Shown piece after piece: positions 9,617 through 18,543 of a DNA stretch of 64,000 nucleotides; position 1 is the first letter of the stretch, and each line of letters opens with the position of its first letter. The position numbers and the translations under genes were made by a program. The DNA lies in the NCBI GenBank assembly GCA_046582185.1, contig JAYGEX010000019.1, positions 1 through 64,000 on the forward strand, read 5' to 3'. The stretch is from GCA-002726655 sp046582185. GTDB taxonomy: Bacteria > Pseudomonadota > Gammaproteobacteria > Pseudomonadales > Azotimanducaceae. The notes beneath the pieces are model-generated. The model saw only the letters and a list, made by a program, of their open reading frames with translations, did not search any database and was not told the origin of the DNA.

Positions 9617-11225
9617 TGATTAGCTCTCTTGTATAGTGAGTTTGGGGCCGGTCAAAGATTTCATCACAAGTGCCACTTTCAACTATTTTGCCATCCTTCA
9701 TGACGATGACGTGATTGCTTAAGGCACGCACAACCTTTAAATCATGACTGATAAATAGATACGTGAGTTGGTGGCGGCGTTGCAGGTCGCGTAATAGATC
9801 AACGACTTGCGCCTGCACGGACATATCGAGGGCTGAAGTTGGTTCATCAAGTATTAGTAGTTTGGGTTTAAGAATGATTGCCCGGGCAATGGCGATTCGT
9901 TGACGCTGGCCACCGGAAAATTCGTGTGGATATCGGTCTTGTACATCCGGCTCCAGACCAACCTCAATCAATACCTCGCTGACCTTTTGTTGACGTTCAC
10001 TCAACGTTGTATGAGCCTCATGTACTTCGAGCCCTTCTGAAATAATCTGGAAGATTGACAGTCTCGGCGACAAGCTACCATAGGGGTCTTGAAAGACAAT
10101 TTGCATGTCCCGACGGAATGGCATGAGTTGCTTTGAGTTAAGCTCTTGAAGATTTGTACCTTTAAACACGATCTTGCCCCGTGACTTTATTAATCGGAGA
10201 AGCGACAAACCCAGCGTTGTTTTGCCAGATCCAGATTCTCCGACTATGCCGAGTGTTTGGCCTGTGCGAACCTCAAAAAAAACGTTATCCACGGCAGTTA
10301 AAAATTTGTTAACAAAAAAGAAACCCTTGTTCAGCGGAAATTTGACGCTAACATTTTTGCAGGCAAGAATAACGTTGGCATCTTTGTCCAGTTCGATCGG
10401 CTCACCACTCGGCTCTGCGTCCAGCAGGTGTTTCGTATAGTCGTGTTGTGGTTGATCAAATACCTGCGCACATTCACCAGACTCAACGATTCGTCCTTCG
10501 GTCATTACACAGACACGATCCGCCATTTTTCTGACCACCCCGAGATCATGGGTAATAAGCAACATGGCCATACCCAGCCGTTGCTGCAATTGCTTCAGCA
10601 AATCAAGGATCTGTGCCTGAATGGTCACGTCGAGCGCGGTAGTCGGTTCATCGGCTATCAGCAGATCGGGCTCGTTGGCGAGCGCCATGGCGATCATCAC
10701 CCGCTGACGTTGACCACCGGAGAGTTCATGTGGGTATGAACGCAATTTTTCAGCTGGGTTTTGTAGCCCGACCAGTTCAAGCAATTCCAGTATCCGCGGC
10801 TTAGCCTGTTTTTGATTAAGTCCCTTGTGAATGAACAGCACTTCACCTATCTGCTTTTCGATCCTGTGCAGAGGATTCAGTGAGGTCATGGGTTCCTGGA
10901 AAATCATTGTTACCTTGGCGCCACGAATACTGCGTAAGGCCGCATGGTCAGCGCCGGTGCATTCAAAACCTGCGATTTGAACAGAACCTGCATATTGATC
11001 GGCATTTGTAGGCAGGAGTTGCAATACCGATAATGCGGTCACAGATTTTCCAGACCCGGATTCGCCCACCAGGGCGAGCGTTTCGCCCTGGTGAATATCA
11101 AACGTGACATTTTTGACAGCTTCGATATGACCGAACTTAACGCATAAGTTCTTGATGCTAAGAACAGCTTCGGTCGTTCCCACACTGTCGCCATTTACGG
11201 CTGTTTTTGTTGTTGCGTGGTTCAT
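9588..11225 (-). CDS. yejF: dual-domain ABC transporter ATPase YejF
   Basis: 545 residues with two fused ATPase domains. Each has a Walker A (GESGSGKS, first at about 54-61), a signature motif (LSGGQRQR and FSGGQRQR), a Walker B (LLIADEP and LLILDEP) and a switch His (ITHD and ISHD). Both halves look active. It powers import through YejB/YejE. It is the first gene of the four-gene operon, so the order yejF-yejA-yejB-yejE differs from the E. coli order yejABEF. The ribosome site is weak and I saw no clear promoter in the preceding spacer. Confidence 0.92.
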   Translation of the reverse strand: MNHATTKTAVNGDSVGTTEAVLSIKNLCVKFGHIEAVKNVTFDIHQGETLALVGESGSGKSVTALSVLQLLPTNADQYAGSVQIAGFECTGADHAALRSIRGAKVTMIFQEPMTSLNPLHRIEKQIGEVLFIHKGLNQKQAKPRILELLELVGLQNPAEKLRSYPHELSGGQRQRVMIAMALANEPDLLIADEPTTALDVTIQAQILDLLKQLQQRLGMAMLLITHDLGVVRKMADRVCVMTEGRIVESGECAQVFDQPQHDYTKHLLDAEPSGEPIELDKDANVILACKNVSVKFPLNKGFFFVNKFLTAVDNVFFEVRTGQTLGIVGESGSGKTTLGLSLLRLIKSRGKIVFKGTNLQELNSKQLMPFRRDMQIVFQDPYGSLSPRLSIFQIISEGLEVHEAHTTLSERQQKVSEVLIEVGLEPDVQDRYPHEFSGGQRQRIAIARAIILKPKLLILDEPTSALDMSVQAQVVDLLRDLQRRHQLTYLFISHDLKVVRALSNHVIVMKDGKIVESGTCDEIFDRPQTHYTRELISAAFDLSSH

Positions 11226-11473
11226 TAAGCAAGGTGTCGTAACTACACAGGGTAACCACCCGTTCTACCCTGACGTGGGTTAAATAGCAAATCAGTGATG
11301 CCTTAGGCTCGGGAATATTTCACGGACGACATGCCAGCTCTTCCATTGCGTAACCCAGAAAGGTTTTGTAGAAATTCACGTATCTTGCCGGACAGGTTTG
11401 GCAAGAAAAATGAGGCTGCCTAAAGGGATCTCCATTATAACAATCGAGAATAGTGATACGAAAACGATCACGT

Positions 11474-11767
11474 TGAGAACTGGAACGAGGCATCTTGCAG
11501 GTTTCAGGAATGGTCGTTCGCTATGATCTGTCTAAACCCGTTGGGCAGAGGGCACATGAAGTGAACATCAATGGTAACAAGCTCAATGCCAATCAAGACT
11601 ATGTTGTGGCAACTGTTGAGATCCTGGCGCAAGGCGGTGATTTATTCACTGCCTTTCGCGGCGCAGAGCGCTTGGTATAGAAACAAGTTCAATTTGCTGA
11701 TGTCTTGAAGGAGCGTTTGGCTTCAACAGAAGGTCTGGTAAAAATACCGGACGATTTGGTTCTTTAA
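11474..11767 (+). pseudogene. 5'-nucleotidase (UshA-type) C-terminal remnant
   Basis: The plus strand encodes LERGILQVSGM, then YDLSKPVGQR and YVVATVEILAQGGD, the hallmark C-terminal substrate-binding region of UshA-type 5'-nucleotidases (QVSGM...YD.SKP.G.R...Y.VAT...LA.GGD). An in-frame TAG at 11678-11680 interrupts it, and readable sequence continues (QFADVLKERL) to TAA at 11765. Upstream the frame is closed by TGA at 11474, and the metallophosphatase domain is missing. The remaining spacer back to 11226 has another short open frame I do not recognise. A dead gene; what removed the rest is not visible. Confidence 0.65.
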
Positions 11768-12735
11768 TTGACCGTTGAGCGGATGCGCTCGAGCAGTTCG
11801 TCGTCCAGGGGGCTTGCGGATTCAGCTTTTACACACTCCGCCAGTTCGAATCTATTTTTTACACCCAGGACGACGGTACTCACGCCTGGCATTTCTATTG
11901 CGTATTGGTGAGCGAGTGCGGCGGGGGCTAAACCTAGTTCGGCAGCGAGAGTTCTGAATCTCTCGGCTCTATCGAAATCAGTTTTTTCGGCGGAGGCAGG
12001 GTGCACCTCTCGATCAACTTCTGAAGTTAAGGACCCGGCAGCGACTGCACGGATGCCCATGACACCGATGTTTTGTTTGTTGGCTTCCTGGATTATGGCT
12101 CTCGGTTCAGGGGTTTCCGTCGTGACGGCCATGTTCCCTGGTGAATCCAGCAGGTTTGTTATGCACTGGACGACGTCCGGGTGTTGCTCATCTGCCAATA
12201 CCTGAAAGTTGGTTTCCTGGATACTTGCAGCGGTGATGCCCCAGGCACCAATGCGACCTGATTGCTTCAGCTGTTCGAAAACAGGGACAACATGATTTAG
12301 ATAAGTAGATCGTTCAACGGCAATTCGCTTCATAACATCAGGTCTCATAGAACCTTGCCAGTCATCTGGAATGAGATATCCATGCAGAATGAATATATCC
12401 ACGGTTTCTCTGTTAAGACGGCTGAGGCTTTCGTTGAGTGAGTTGTTGAGTATTGCCTCGATTTCCCCCGGTGCGGCGCCCCCCAACATGCATTTCGTGG
12501 TGACGTGTACATCTTCTGGATAGCCATCGGGGAAGGCGAGCCCCATCACTGTTTCTGCCTCTCCCTTGCCGTAAAGTGGTGCCATGTCGAATAAATTGAT
12601 ACCGGCATCTACTGCAGCGTGTACCGTGGCGATGGCCTCATCCCTGGAAGTTGAGCCCCATACCTGGCCAATTCCGCCGCCGCCAAGAGTCAGTCGGCTC
12701 ACATCGAATAATTTTCCAAAAGATTGTTTGTTCAT
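11764..12735 (-). CDS. aldo/keto reductase
   Basis: 323 residues from ATG 12735, preceded by GGAG seven bases upstream; the 65-codon open extension before it lacks family similarity. AKR features: N-terminal LTLGGGGIG, catalytic Asp and Tyr in FDMAPLYGKGEAE, and Lys in TKCML, with the usual WGITA and late VVLGV strand. It reduces aldehydes or ketones with NADPH in the cytoplasm. Some relatives act on L-fucose or galactose type sugars, but no sugar genes lie nearby. Its stop overlaps the 5'-nucleotidase remnant. It is divergent from the MBL hydrolase, so the 170-base gap should hold both promoters. Confidence 0.85.
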   Translation of the reverse strand: MNKQSFGKLFDVSRLTLGGGGIGQVWGSTSRDEAIATVHAAVDAGINLFDMAPLYGKGEAETVMGLAFPDGYPEDVHVTTKCMLGGAAPGEIEAILNNSLNESLSRLNRETVDIFILHGYLIPDDWQGSMRPDVMKRIAVERSTYLNHVVPVFEQLKQSGRIGAWGITAASIQETNFQVLADEQHPDVVQCITNLLDSPGNMAVTTETPEPRAIIQEANKQNIGVMGIRAVAAGSLTSEVDREVHPASAEKTDFDRAERFRTLAAELGLAPAALAHQYAIEMPGVSTVVLGVKNRFELAECVKAESASPLDDELLERIRSTVN

Positions 12736-12907
12736 CCATACTCCGTCACAGTCAAATATCAGTATTTCATTTATATTGGTCAGGGCTTCCCTGGCCAATC
12801 GAATGGCTAAAAGATAACACCAGCAAGCATAAGGGGACAACAGGTGAGCCTGGTTCTGTCCGTGGTTTTGTATTGTGTTAACAGGCAAGGGGTGGAGAAT
12901 CATTGTT

Positions 12908-13678
12908 ATGACAAAGCTAAAAATCGCCAAACGATGGTTTCAACGAACGAAGATCAATAATGATATTACTTTGATATTTGAGCCTCACGTGCATCCCTTT
13001 CTGAGATGCAACATATGGCATGTCAGGGGGCGAGACAAGGATTTGCTCGTAGACACAGGTATTGGTGTTAGTTCTCTCAGAGATGAAATTCAGGATCTCA
13101 TCGATAAACCGCTGGCGGCGCTGGCGACTCATATCCATTATGACCATGTAGGTTCATTGCATGAATTTGACGAGCGAATCGTTCACATCGCAGAAAGTGA
13201 ACAAATGGGTAACTACAGGGAATTTGGTTCGTTGACGGCAGGGGGCTTGCCGCCAGACTATCTTCAGCTGTTCGAAGAGGTGATGCCCGTTGGCAAGTAT
13301 TTCATTGACGCTATCCCAGAGGAGGCCTATGACCCTGATATCTATTCCATTGTCTCTACAACTGCGACAGTCGTCGTGGAAGAGGGCAGCGTTATTGATT
13401 TAGGTAATAAGGTGTTTGAGGTATTGCATTTGCCTGGACATTCGCCAGGTAGTATCGGTCTGTGGGACAAGTCATCTGCGACGTTATTTTCCGGCGATGC
13501 TGTATATGATGGCGGGCTGTTGGATGAGTTGCCAGAGAGTAATATCTCTGACTATGTTGAAACAATGAAACGTCTGCGTCAATTGCCTGTTGAGATCGTT
13601 CATGGCGGACATGAACCTAGCTTCGGGCGAGCCCGTCTCCATGAGATCATTGATGATTATCTGGAAATTAGAAGTTAA
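12908..13678 (+). CDS. metallo-beta-lactamase fold hydrolase
   Basis: 256 residues from ATG 12908; a GTG at 12875 is a possible but less likely start. The binuclear metal motif THIHYDHVG gives His, His, Asp and His ligands, a third His lies in LPGHSPGS, an Asp in FSGDAVYDGG, and a last His in VHGGHEP. This is a complete glyoxalase-II-like or lactonase-like hydrolase. No signal peptide, so cytoplasmic. The substrate (thioester, lactone, phosphoester) cannot be read from the sequence; the next gene runs the other way. Confidence 0.85.
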   Translation: MTKLKIAKRWFQRTKINNDITLIFEPHVHPFLRCNIWHVRGRDKDLLVDTGIGVSSLRDEIQDLIDKPLAALATHIHYDHVGSLHEFDERIVHIAESEQMGNYREFGSLTAGGLPPDYLQLFEEVMPVGKYFIDAIPEEAYDPDIYSIVSTTATVVVEEGSVIDLGNKVFEVLHLPGHSPGSIGLWDKSSATLFSGDAVYDGGLLDELPESNISDYVETMKRLRQLPVEIVHGGHEPSFGRARLHEIIDDYLEIRS

Positions 13679-13764
13679 ACGTTTTAGAAGTTAGAACAAG
13701 TCGATACCAGTGATCAAATGTTCAGTGTCAGTGGTAGCGTTGGTTCTGAAATTAGAGGGGCTGC

Positions 13765-14460
13765 TTACCAGTTCTCGCCGTACGGTCTGATAACAGACTC
13801 AAATGTCCACGCTGATCTGGGCTGGTGGGCAACTTGCCAGACGTGGCTGGCAATGTCTTTGGGATGACAGAAGAAATCATCTGGCTTGTCAGCGAAGCGC
13901 TCTTTTGCCCAGGGCACGCTAATCACAGCATCAATCGCCACATATGCGATATGAACGCCAAGGGGGCCCGCATGCCGCGCCATCGATTCTGCCAGAATTC
14001 GCTGTGCAGCCTTCGTCGGTGCAAATCCTGCGAAGCCTGCTTTGCCTCTATAGGCGGAGGTATTGCCTGTGCATATAAGTGCCCCAGAGCCAGCTTCGAT
14101 CATGCCTGGTATCAATTCCTGTCCGAGTTGCAGCAAGGCAAGTGTGTTCACTTCAAAATTCTTCTGCAGGACTTCCGGTTTGATCTTTAGGAAATCGCCG
14201 AAGGCACCGCCGACAGCGTTATGTACAACGACGCTTGGTTGACCCAGATCAGACTTTATTTTAGTGAGGGTATCAGACAACAGACTGCTGTCTGATACAT
14301 CACATACATAAACATGCGTGTCTGGAGTATCGGATTTAATCGCCTCCAGGCGTTCCTGGTTGCGTGCGATCATGGCGACCTGGTAGTCGCCTGCAAATTT
14401 TTTCACCAATGCGAGACCCGTGCCCGGACCAACGCCAGTAATTAAACAGATAGGTTTCAT
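13765..14460 (-). CDS. atypical short-chain dehydrogenase/reductase
   Basis: 231 residues from ATG 14460. The cofactor motif TGVGPGTG (residues 8-15) and an NAVGG element equivalent to NNAG are present. At the catalytic YxxxK position the protein reads F146-A-P-T-K150: the Lys is kept but the Tyr is Phe, in GFAGFAPTKAAQR. A Ser is near S135. Without the Tyr acid it may be a poor redox enzyme or a binding protein. It is the third gene downstream of a TPP riboswitch, 29 bases after the YkoF-like gene, so a role tied to thiamine or its precursors is suggested by context only. Confidence 0.8.
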   Translation of the reverse strand: MKPICLITGVGPGTGLALVKKFAGDYQVAMIARNQERLEAIKSDTPDTHVYVCDVSDSSLLSDTLTKIKSDLGQPSVVVHNAVGGAFGDFLKIKPEVLQKNFEVNTLALLQLGQELIPGMIEAGSGALICTGNTSAYRGKAGFAGFAPTKAAQRILAESMARHAGPLGVHIAYVAIDAVISVPWAKERFADKPDDFFCHPKDIASHVWQVAHQPRSAWTFESVIRPYGENW

Positions 14461-14488
14461 AATTTCTCTATACCAATGTAAATAAAGA

Positions 14489-14755
14489 TCAGATCCCGTC
14501 GTCAGCCAAACCGCGAAGATCATCAAGCAGAAGTTTCACCACGAAGATTGCCTTACCATGTTTTTCCCAGCTTTTGCGTATCTCACTTTTAAGCAGGTCC
14601 ATCACAACATCATAATCTCCATATAGCTGGGTAGAGAGATCGTTGCGAACTACAGAAACACCGGGGACTTTTTGCACCGCTTCGATGAATTCCTGAATAG
14701 CGGGAAGGTAATCGTCCGATAGAGGATACAAACTGATATCAATGGATGTGTTCAA
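14489..14755 (-). CDS. YkoF/MTH1187-like thiamine-binding family protein
   Basis: 88 residues, one compact alpha/beta domain: ISLYPLSDDYLPAIQEFI, then QLYGDYDVVMDLL and a C-terminal KAIFVVKLLLD strand. This is the pattern of the YkoF-like (thiamine/HMP-binding) family; Bacillus YkoF has two such domains, here there is one. Its ATG overlaps the receptor stop (ATGA), so translation is coupled. Being under a TPP riboswitch with an outer-membrane receptor supports a role in thiamine or HMP handling. No signal peptide is seen, so it should be cytoplasmic. Confidence 0.75.
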   Translation of the reverse strand: MNTSIDISLYPLSDDYLPAIQEFIEAVQKVPGVSVVRNDLSTQLYGDYDVVMDLLKSEIRKSWEKHGKAIFVVKLLLDDLRGLADDGI

Positions 14756-16830
14756 AGGTTTACCTCATAAGTGACGCCGACAATGCGCGGTTCGCCATAT
14801 TGAAAGTATGGCTCGGTGACATAAAATTTTCTTGGGTCGTTTCCAAAGCTGCCGAATGCGCGGATGGCATAGTCTTCATTCGTCAAATTTTTGCCCCAGA
14901 GTGTGATACGCCAGTTTTCTGAAACATATCCAAAGTTGGCGTTCACCAGAGTATATTGGTCGCTTTGCACGTCATGTCTGTCGGAGAAATAAAAGTCATC
15001 CTTCTTATCCATTGAAAGCTCAAGTAGCCAATGCCCTGGCGAGTAAGTTGCGGCGATGTGACCCATATATCCTGGGGCATGCGCTTGATCCCTACCAGAT
15101 AGATCTTCACCAAATTCATTGATGTAACTATCGAATCTAGCATCCAGCACGCCGAGGCTGGCATCCAGTCTGAAGGTTTCGGAAACAAACCAGTTGAGTT
15201 CCACCTCTAGACCTTTGTTAGTCCCCTCTGCTGCGTTACCGGTAAAATCGATAAAATCGGAACTGCCGTCATCGCGAATGCGGACAATTGAACTCTTAAC
15301 CTGCTGGTCTCGCCTGTCGTCGTAAAAGACTGCGGTGCGCAGCTGAATACGGTTGTCCAGTAGTTGGGACTTGAATCCGATTTCGTACTCAATGAGAAAT
15401 TCTTCATCGAATTCGCGAAGATCTTCATCCAGGGAACCATCGGTATTAAATCCACCTGCCTTGTATCCACGTGCGACGCTCGCATATACCATTGTGCTAC
15501 TGGATGGATAATATTTTAAGGCGATCTCGCCTCCCCAAAAATTTTCATTTGGGCTGAAACCTACGCCGTCCGAGTTTCTATATTCCGAATCACGGCGTTC
15601 AATGCGCAATCCGGTGGACAGTATTATATTTTCAGAAAGTGAGCTATCTATCTGAAAGAAAATTGCATAGGCGTCGAATTCATAGGTACTGAAAAAATCA
15701 GCTGACAGGTAGGTATATTCGCGTTGCAGTTCCTCTTCACTATTAATCATGTAGGCACCAATGATCCAATCGGTGCTGTCACCAAACAATCTACTGGTAT
15801 CGTTAGATAGAATCCTCAGCTCTGCGCTATAGGTACCTCGATCACGAATGTAGTTGTCTGTCGAGGTGTAACCAATGGGGTCGATGCCCGTGAATGACCA
15901 GTCTTCGTCGTAGCCATATTCAATGTCAGAGTCGGCGGTATTAATTAGTGCTACTACATTGTATCGAGGCATCGTCCATTCACTTTCGATGGCGAATAGA
16001 ATTGAGTCCTGGCGGTCGTGACCAGGTTCGTCAGATAAGGTTGTTCGCGTGTTGTCCAGGCTAAAGCTATCGTAGCCATTGTTGATGTCTGTACGAGCAG
16101 CCATTAGCTTCAGTTCCCAGTCGTCAGTCACCTGGATGTGTAGCTTGCCTCGTAAACTCAGCTCACTGCGTTTGTTATTTTTCTCGCTGTTAGAGAAGCC
16201 ATTATCATAGTAACCATCGGAGCTATGCTTTTCCGCAGCGACCCGAGCCTGAATCTTATCGCTGAGTGATCCAGTGATCATGGCGGCAATGGTTTGGGTA
16301 TTGTACTCAGCGGCACTCAGCTTGACGTTTGCAGCAAAATCGCTGGTCGGATCATTGGATTTGATATTGATTAAGCCCGCGAGTGCATTCGCGCCATGAC
16401 GGGTTCCTTGTGGACCTCGTAGCACTTCAACTTGCTGAACATCCATCATAGTGGCAATAGTTCCGGCACCACTAAAGTCGACGTTATCGATGAGCAATCC
16501 AACCGAAGCGTTTAGTGGCGCGACAAATTGACTGCGCTCACCAATGCCGCGAATCTGGAAGAATCGAGCACGGTTTGAACCACCTGCGAAGTTCAAATTG
16601 GGTATCGCGTTTACAAGATCTTCAAAATGCCCTGCAGATCGCGACTTTATTATATCTTCAGTAATAATGCTGACACTGGTGGCTGTATCCAGTTCACTGC
16701 TTTGGCGGTAATCTGCGGTTACAATTATTTCCGGTAACATGCCTTCAGAGGCGAGAGTATTTACGGATGTGCTTAGTGCAATTGTGAGCAAAGTCACAGG
16801 TGCGAATTTGTATCTATTAGAAAAGGTCAT
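14752..16830 (-). CDS. TonB-dependent outer-membrane receptor, probably for thiamine or a precursor
   Basis: 692 residues: signal peptide (1-28), TonB box EIIVTA (34-39), plug domain (about 45-150, with RGIGERSQF, VEVLRGPQGTRHGANALAGLINI) and a 22-strand-type barrel ending in an aromatic-rich strand (VGVTYEVNL). It imports a substrate using TonB energy. The TPP riboswitch in its leader points to thiamine, thiamine phosphates or HMP; riboswitch-controlled receptors of this kind are known in other gammaproteobacteria. It is first in the operon with the YkoF-like protein and the SDR. Substrate is inferred from regulation, not from the protein itself. Confidence 0.9.
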   Translation of the reverse strand: MTFSNRYKFAPVTLLTIALSTSVNTLASEGMLPEIIVTADYRQSSELDTATSVSIITEDIIKSRSAGHFEDLVNAIPNLNFAGGSNRARFFQIRGIGERSQFVAPLNASVGLLIDNVDFSGAGTIATMMDVQQVEVLRGPQGTRHGANALAGLINIKSNDPTSDFAANVKLSAAEYNTQTIAAMITGSLSDKIQARVAAEKHSSDGYYDNGFSNSEKNNKRSELSLRGKLHIQVTDDWELKLMAARTDINNGYDSFSLDNTRTTLSDEPGHDRQDSILFAIESEWTMPRYNVVALINTADSDIEYGYDEDWSFTGIDPIGYTSTDNYIRDRGTYSAELRILSNDTSRLFGDSTDWIIGAYMINSEEELQREYTYLSADFFSTYEFDAYAIFFQIDSSLSENIILSTGLRIERRDSEYRNSDGVGFSPNENFWGGEIALKYYPSSSTMVYASVARGYKAGGFNTDGSLDEDLREFDEEFLIEYEIGFKSQLLDNRIQLRTAVFYDDRRDQQVKSSIVRIRDDGSSDFIDFTGNAAEGTNKGLEVELNWFVSETFRLDASLGVLDARFDSYINEFGEDLSGRDQAHAPGYMGHIAATYSPGHWLLELSMDKKDDFYFSDRHDVQSDQYTLVNANFGYVSENWRITLWGKNLTNEDYAIRAFGSFGNDPRKFYVTEPYFQYGEPRIVGVTYEVNL

Positions 16831-16898
16831 GAGTCTCTCTGTTAGTGAGTAAAAGACCCGGTATTAATGTGACGTGGTAACTAGATGAGGAGGCATCC

Positions 16899-16985
16899 TT
16901 TTCCTACGCCGGTATTAACCGGATCAGGTTCTAGGGTTTACTGGCTAGCCAGAGTCTCAGATCACAAGGACCACCCCTAAGGAAC
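16899..16985 (-). promoter_or_regulatory. TPP (THI element) riboswitch
   Basis: Read on the minus strand, the leader contains the conserved parts in order: GGGGTG near the 5' stem, CTGAGA, ACCC, GAACCTGATC, then GG-TTAATACC-GGCGTAGGAA, the thi-box core. Outer helix P1 forms between TTCC-type ends. About 65 bases separate it from the receptor start, and this spacer carries a CCTCCTCATC stretch that could mask a purine-rich ribosome site. When TPP is bound, expression of the receptor operon should fall. I can support the aptamer firmly; the switching mechanism is not resolved. Confidence 0.93.
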
Positions 16986-17137
16986 TTCTGCATAATACCT
17001 TATTTGCGACCCTATTTGTGAGTAGTGCGATAGAAGAGGGCCAACATAGGAAGTGGCGCACAAATTCATATTCAAAGGACCGCAAAGGACCTGTGCAAGC
17101 GCCTGCTCCGGACCCGACACCTAAACACCAGATTTCA

Positions 17138-17151
17138 TTGACTTAGATCAA
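17138..17151 (+). promoter_or_regulatory. FNR/Anr-like box
   Basis: TTGACTTAGATCAA matches the FNR/Anr consensus TTGAT-N4-ATCAA at nine of ten fixed bases. An AT-rich -10-like AGTAAT lies at 17171-17176; with that -10 the site would be centred close to -41.5, the usual place for class II activation. This suggests induction under low oxygen of the porin, FMN and PepSY genes. The promoter itself is inferred. Confidence 0.6.
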
Positions 17152-17192
17152 TACATCTCGAAAATCAAATAGTAATCAATTGCATTACTAAA

Positions 17193-17207
17193 TAAGAATG
17201 ATTATCA
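17193..17207 (+). promoter_or_regulatory. Fur-like box
   Basis: TAAGAATGATTATCA matches the 7-1-7 Fur motif TGATAAT-N-ATTATCA at 12 of 14 fixed bases, with the right half perfect. It lies 34 bases before the porin ATG and just past the predicted start of transcription, where a bound repressor would block transcription. Iron-dependent repression is likely; other metal regulators of the family are possible. Confidence 0.65.
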
Positions 17208-17240
17208 TCCGTGACAATAGATCCCCAATTGAGATGTAGC

Positions 17241-18539
17241 ATGAAGTTTAGTAGTAGTAGATATTCCAAATCGATAGGTACTCTGGTTCTCTGTATCACG
17301 TGCTTGTGGGTTGCATCTGTGCACGCTGAAGCACCTGGGATAGAAGAAATCTGGGAGCTTTTACAGCAACAACAACGCCAGATTGAGCGCCTGGAAGAGG
17401 AACTACAAGGAAGCAATCGCGAACTGGAGCAGGCCCAGCAAGAATTAAGCGAGCAAAGTGAAGCCCAGGAAACCAGAATAGCAAGAACGGAAACTGAGGT
17501 TGAAAATACCTTGAGTGCGATTGAATCCCGTTCTTTTGGATCGGAAACATCCAAAACTTCAATTGGTGGCTACGGAGAGTTGCATTACAACAATCTGGAT
17601 AACAAGGAAGAGATCGATCTGCATCGTTTTGTACTTTTCTTCTCCCATCAATTTAGTGATGAGCTGTCCTTCTATTCCGAGCTTGAAGTGGAACATAGCA
17701 TCGCCGGTGATGGGAAGGTGGGTGAAGTGGAAATGGAGCAGGCATTTGTCCAGTGGGATTATGCTGAAAGTCACAGCGCTAAAGGTGGTGTCTTTCTGAT
17801 TCCCGTGGGAATCATGAATCAGACCCACGAACCAGATACTTTCTACGGCGTTGAACGAAATGCAGTTGAAAAGAACATCGTTCCTTCCACCTGGTGGGAA
17901 GGCGGCGTTGCATTTAATGGCGAACTGGCACCGGGTTGGAGCTATGATCTCGCGATGCATTCAGGCCTGAATCTCGATACGGATAACGGCAGTGCATCCA
18001 AGCGCAGCAGTATTCGATCTGCTCGTGGAAAAGTGGGCAAGGCGGCGGCTAATAGTTTTGCCTATACTGGCCGGGTTCGATTCAACGGCATTCCCGGTAT
18101 TCAATGGAGTACGACCTTCCAGTATCAATCGGATCTAGCGCAGGATGACGCAGACAATATTGGCATTGGCAAAATCAGCGCCACATTGTTCGAGTCCGAT
18201 ATCAGCTTAAACAAGGGGAACTTTGGACTCAGAGCGCTTTACTCCCGCTGGGATATTGATGATGAGATTGAAATTCTCAACGCTGGATCAGATGAGCAGG
18301 TTGGCTGGTATCTCGAGCCTTCTTATCGCTTCGAGAAGTTTGGCCTCTTTGCTCGGTTTAGCCGCTACGACCTGACTGCAGGCGCAAGCAGTACCAGTAA
18401 CGAGAAAGAGCAGATGGACTTTGGAATTAATTATTGGCTGCATGACAATGTTGTGATCAAGGCAGATTACCAGATCCAAAACAACGATAACGGTAGTGAT
18501 ATAGATGGATTTAACCTGGGCTTCGGCTACAGTTTCTAG
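17241..18539 (+). CDS. outer-membrane porin with N-terminal coiled coil
   Basis: 432 residues from ATG 17241; the 10-codon GTG extension at 17211 is unlikely because it would overlap the end of the control region. Signal peptide to about A29 (VHA/EAPG), then a Gln/Glu-rich coiled coil (about 35-95) as in phosphate- and carbohydrate-type porins, then a beta-barrel of alternating residues ending in GLGFGYSF-like aromatic C-terminus (FNLGFGYSF), the outer-membrane assembly signal. It lacks a plug, so it is a diffusion or selective channel rather than a TonB receptor. The Fur-type box suggests an iron-linked substrate. First gene of a three-gene unit. Confidence 0.85.
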   Translation: MKFSSSRYSKSIGTLVLCITCLWVASVHAEAPGIEEIWELLQQQQRQIERLEEELQGSNRELEQAQQELSEQSEAQETRIARTETEVENTLSAIESRSFGSETSKTSIGGYGELHYNNLDNKEEIDLHRFVLFFSHQFSDELSFYSELEVEHSIAGDGKVGEVEMEQAFVQWDYAESHSAKGGVFLIPVGIMNQTHEPDTFYGVERNAVEKNIVPSTWWEGGVAFNGELAPGWSYDLAMHSGLNLDTDNGSASKRSSIRSARGKVGKAAANSFAYTGRVRFNGIPGIQWSTTFQYQSDLAQDDADNIGIGKISATLFESDISLNKGNFGLRALYSRWDIDDEIEILNAGSDEQVGWYLEPSYRFEKFGLFARFSRYDLTAGASSTSNEKEQMDFGINYWLHDNVVIKADYQIQNNDNGSDIDGFNLGFGYSF

Positions 18540-18543
18540 TTTA

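Noticed and set aside
17165..17554. 129-residue minus-strand open frame over the FNR/Fur region
   Set aside because: It covers the control region and the porin coiled coil antisense; Ser/Cys-rich composition is that of a shadow frame.
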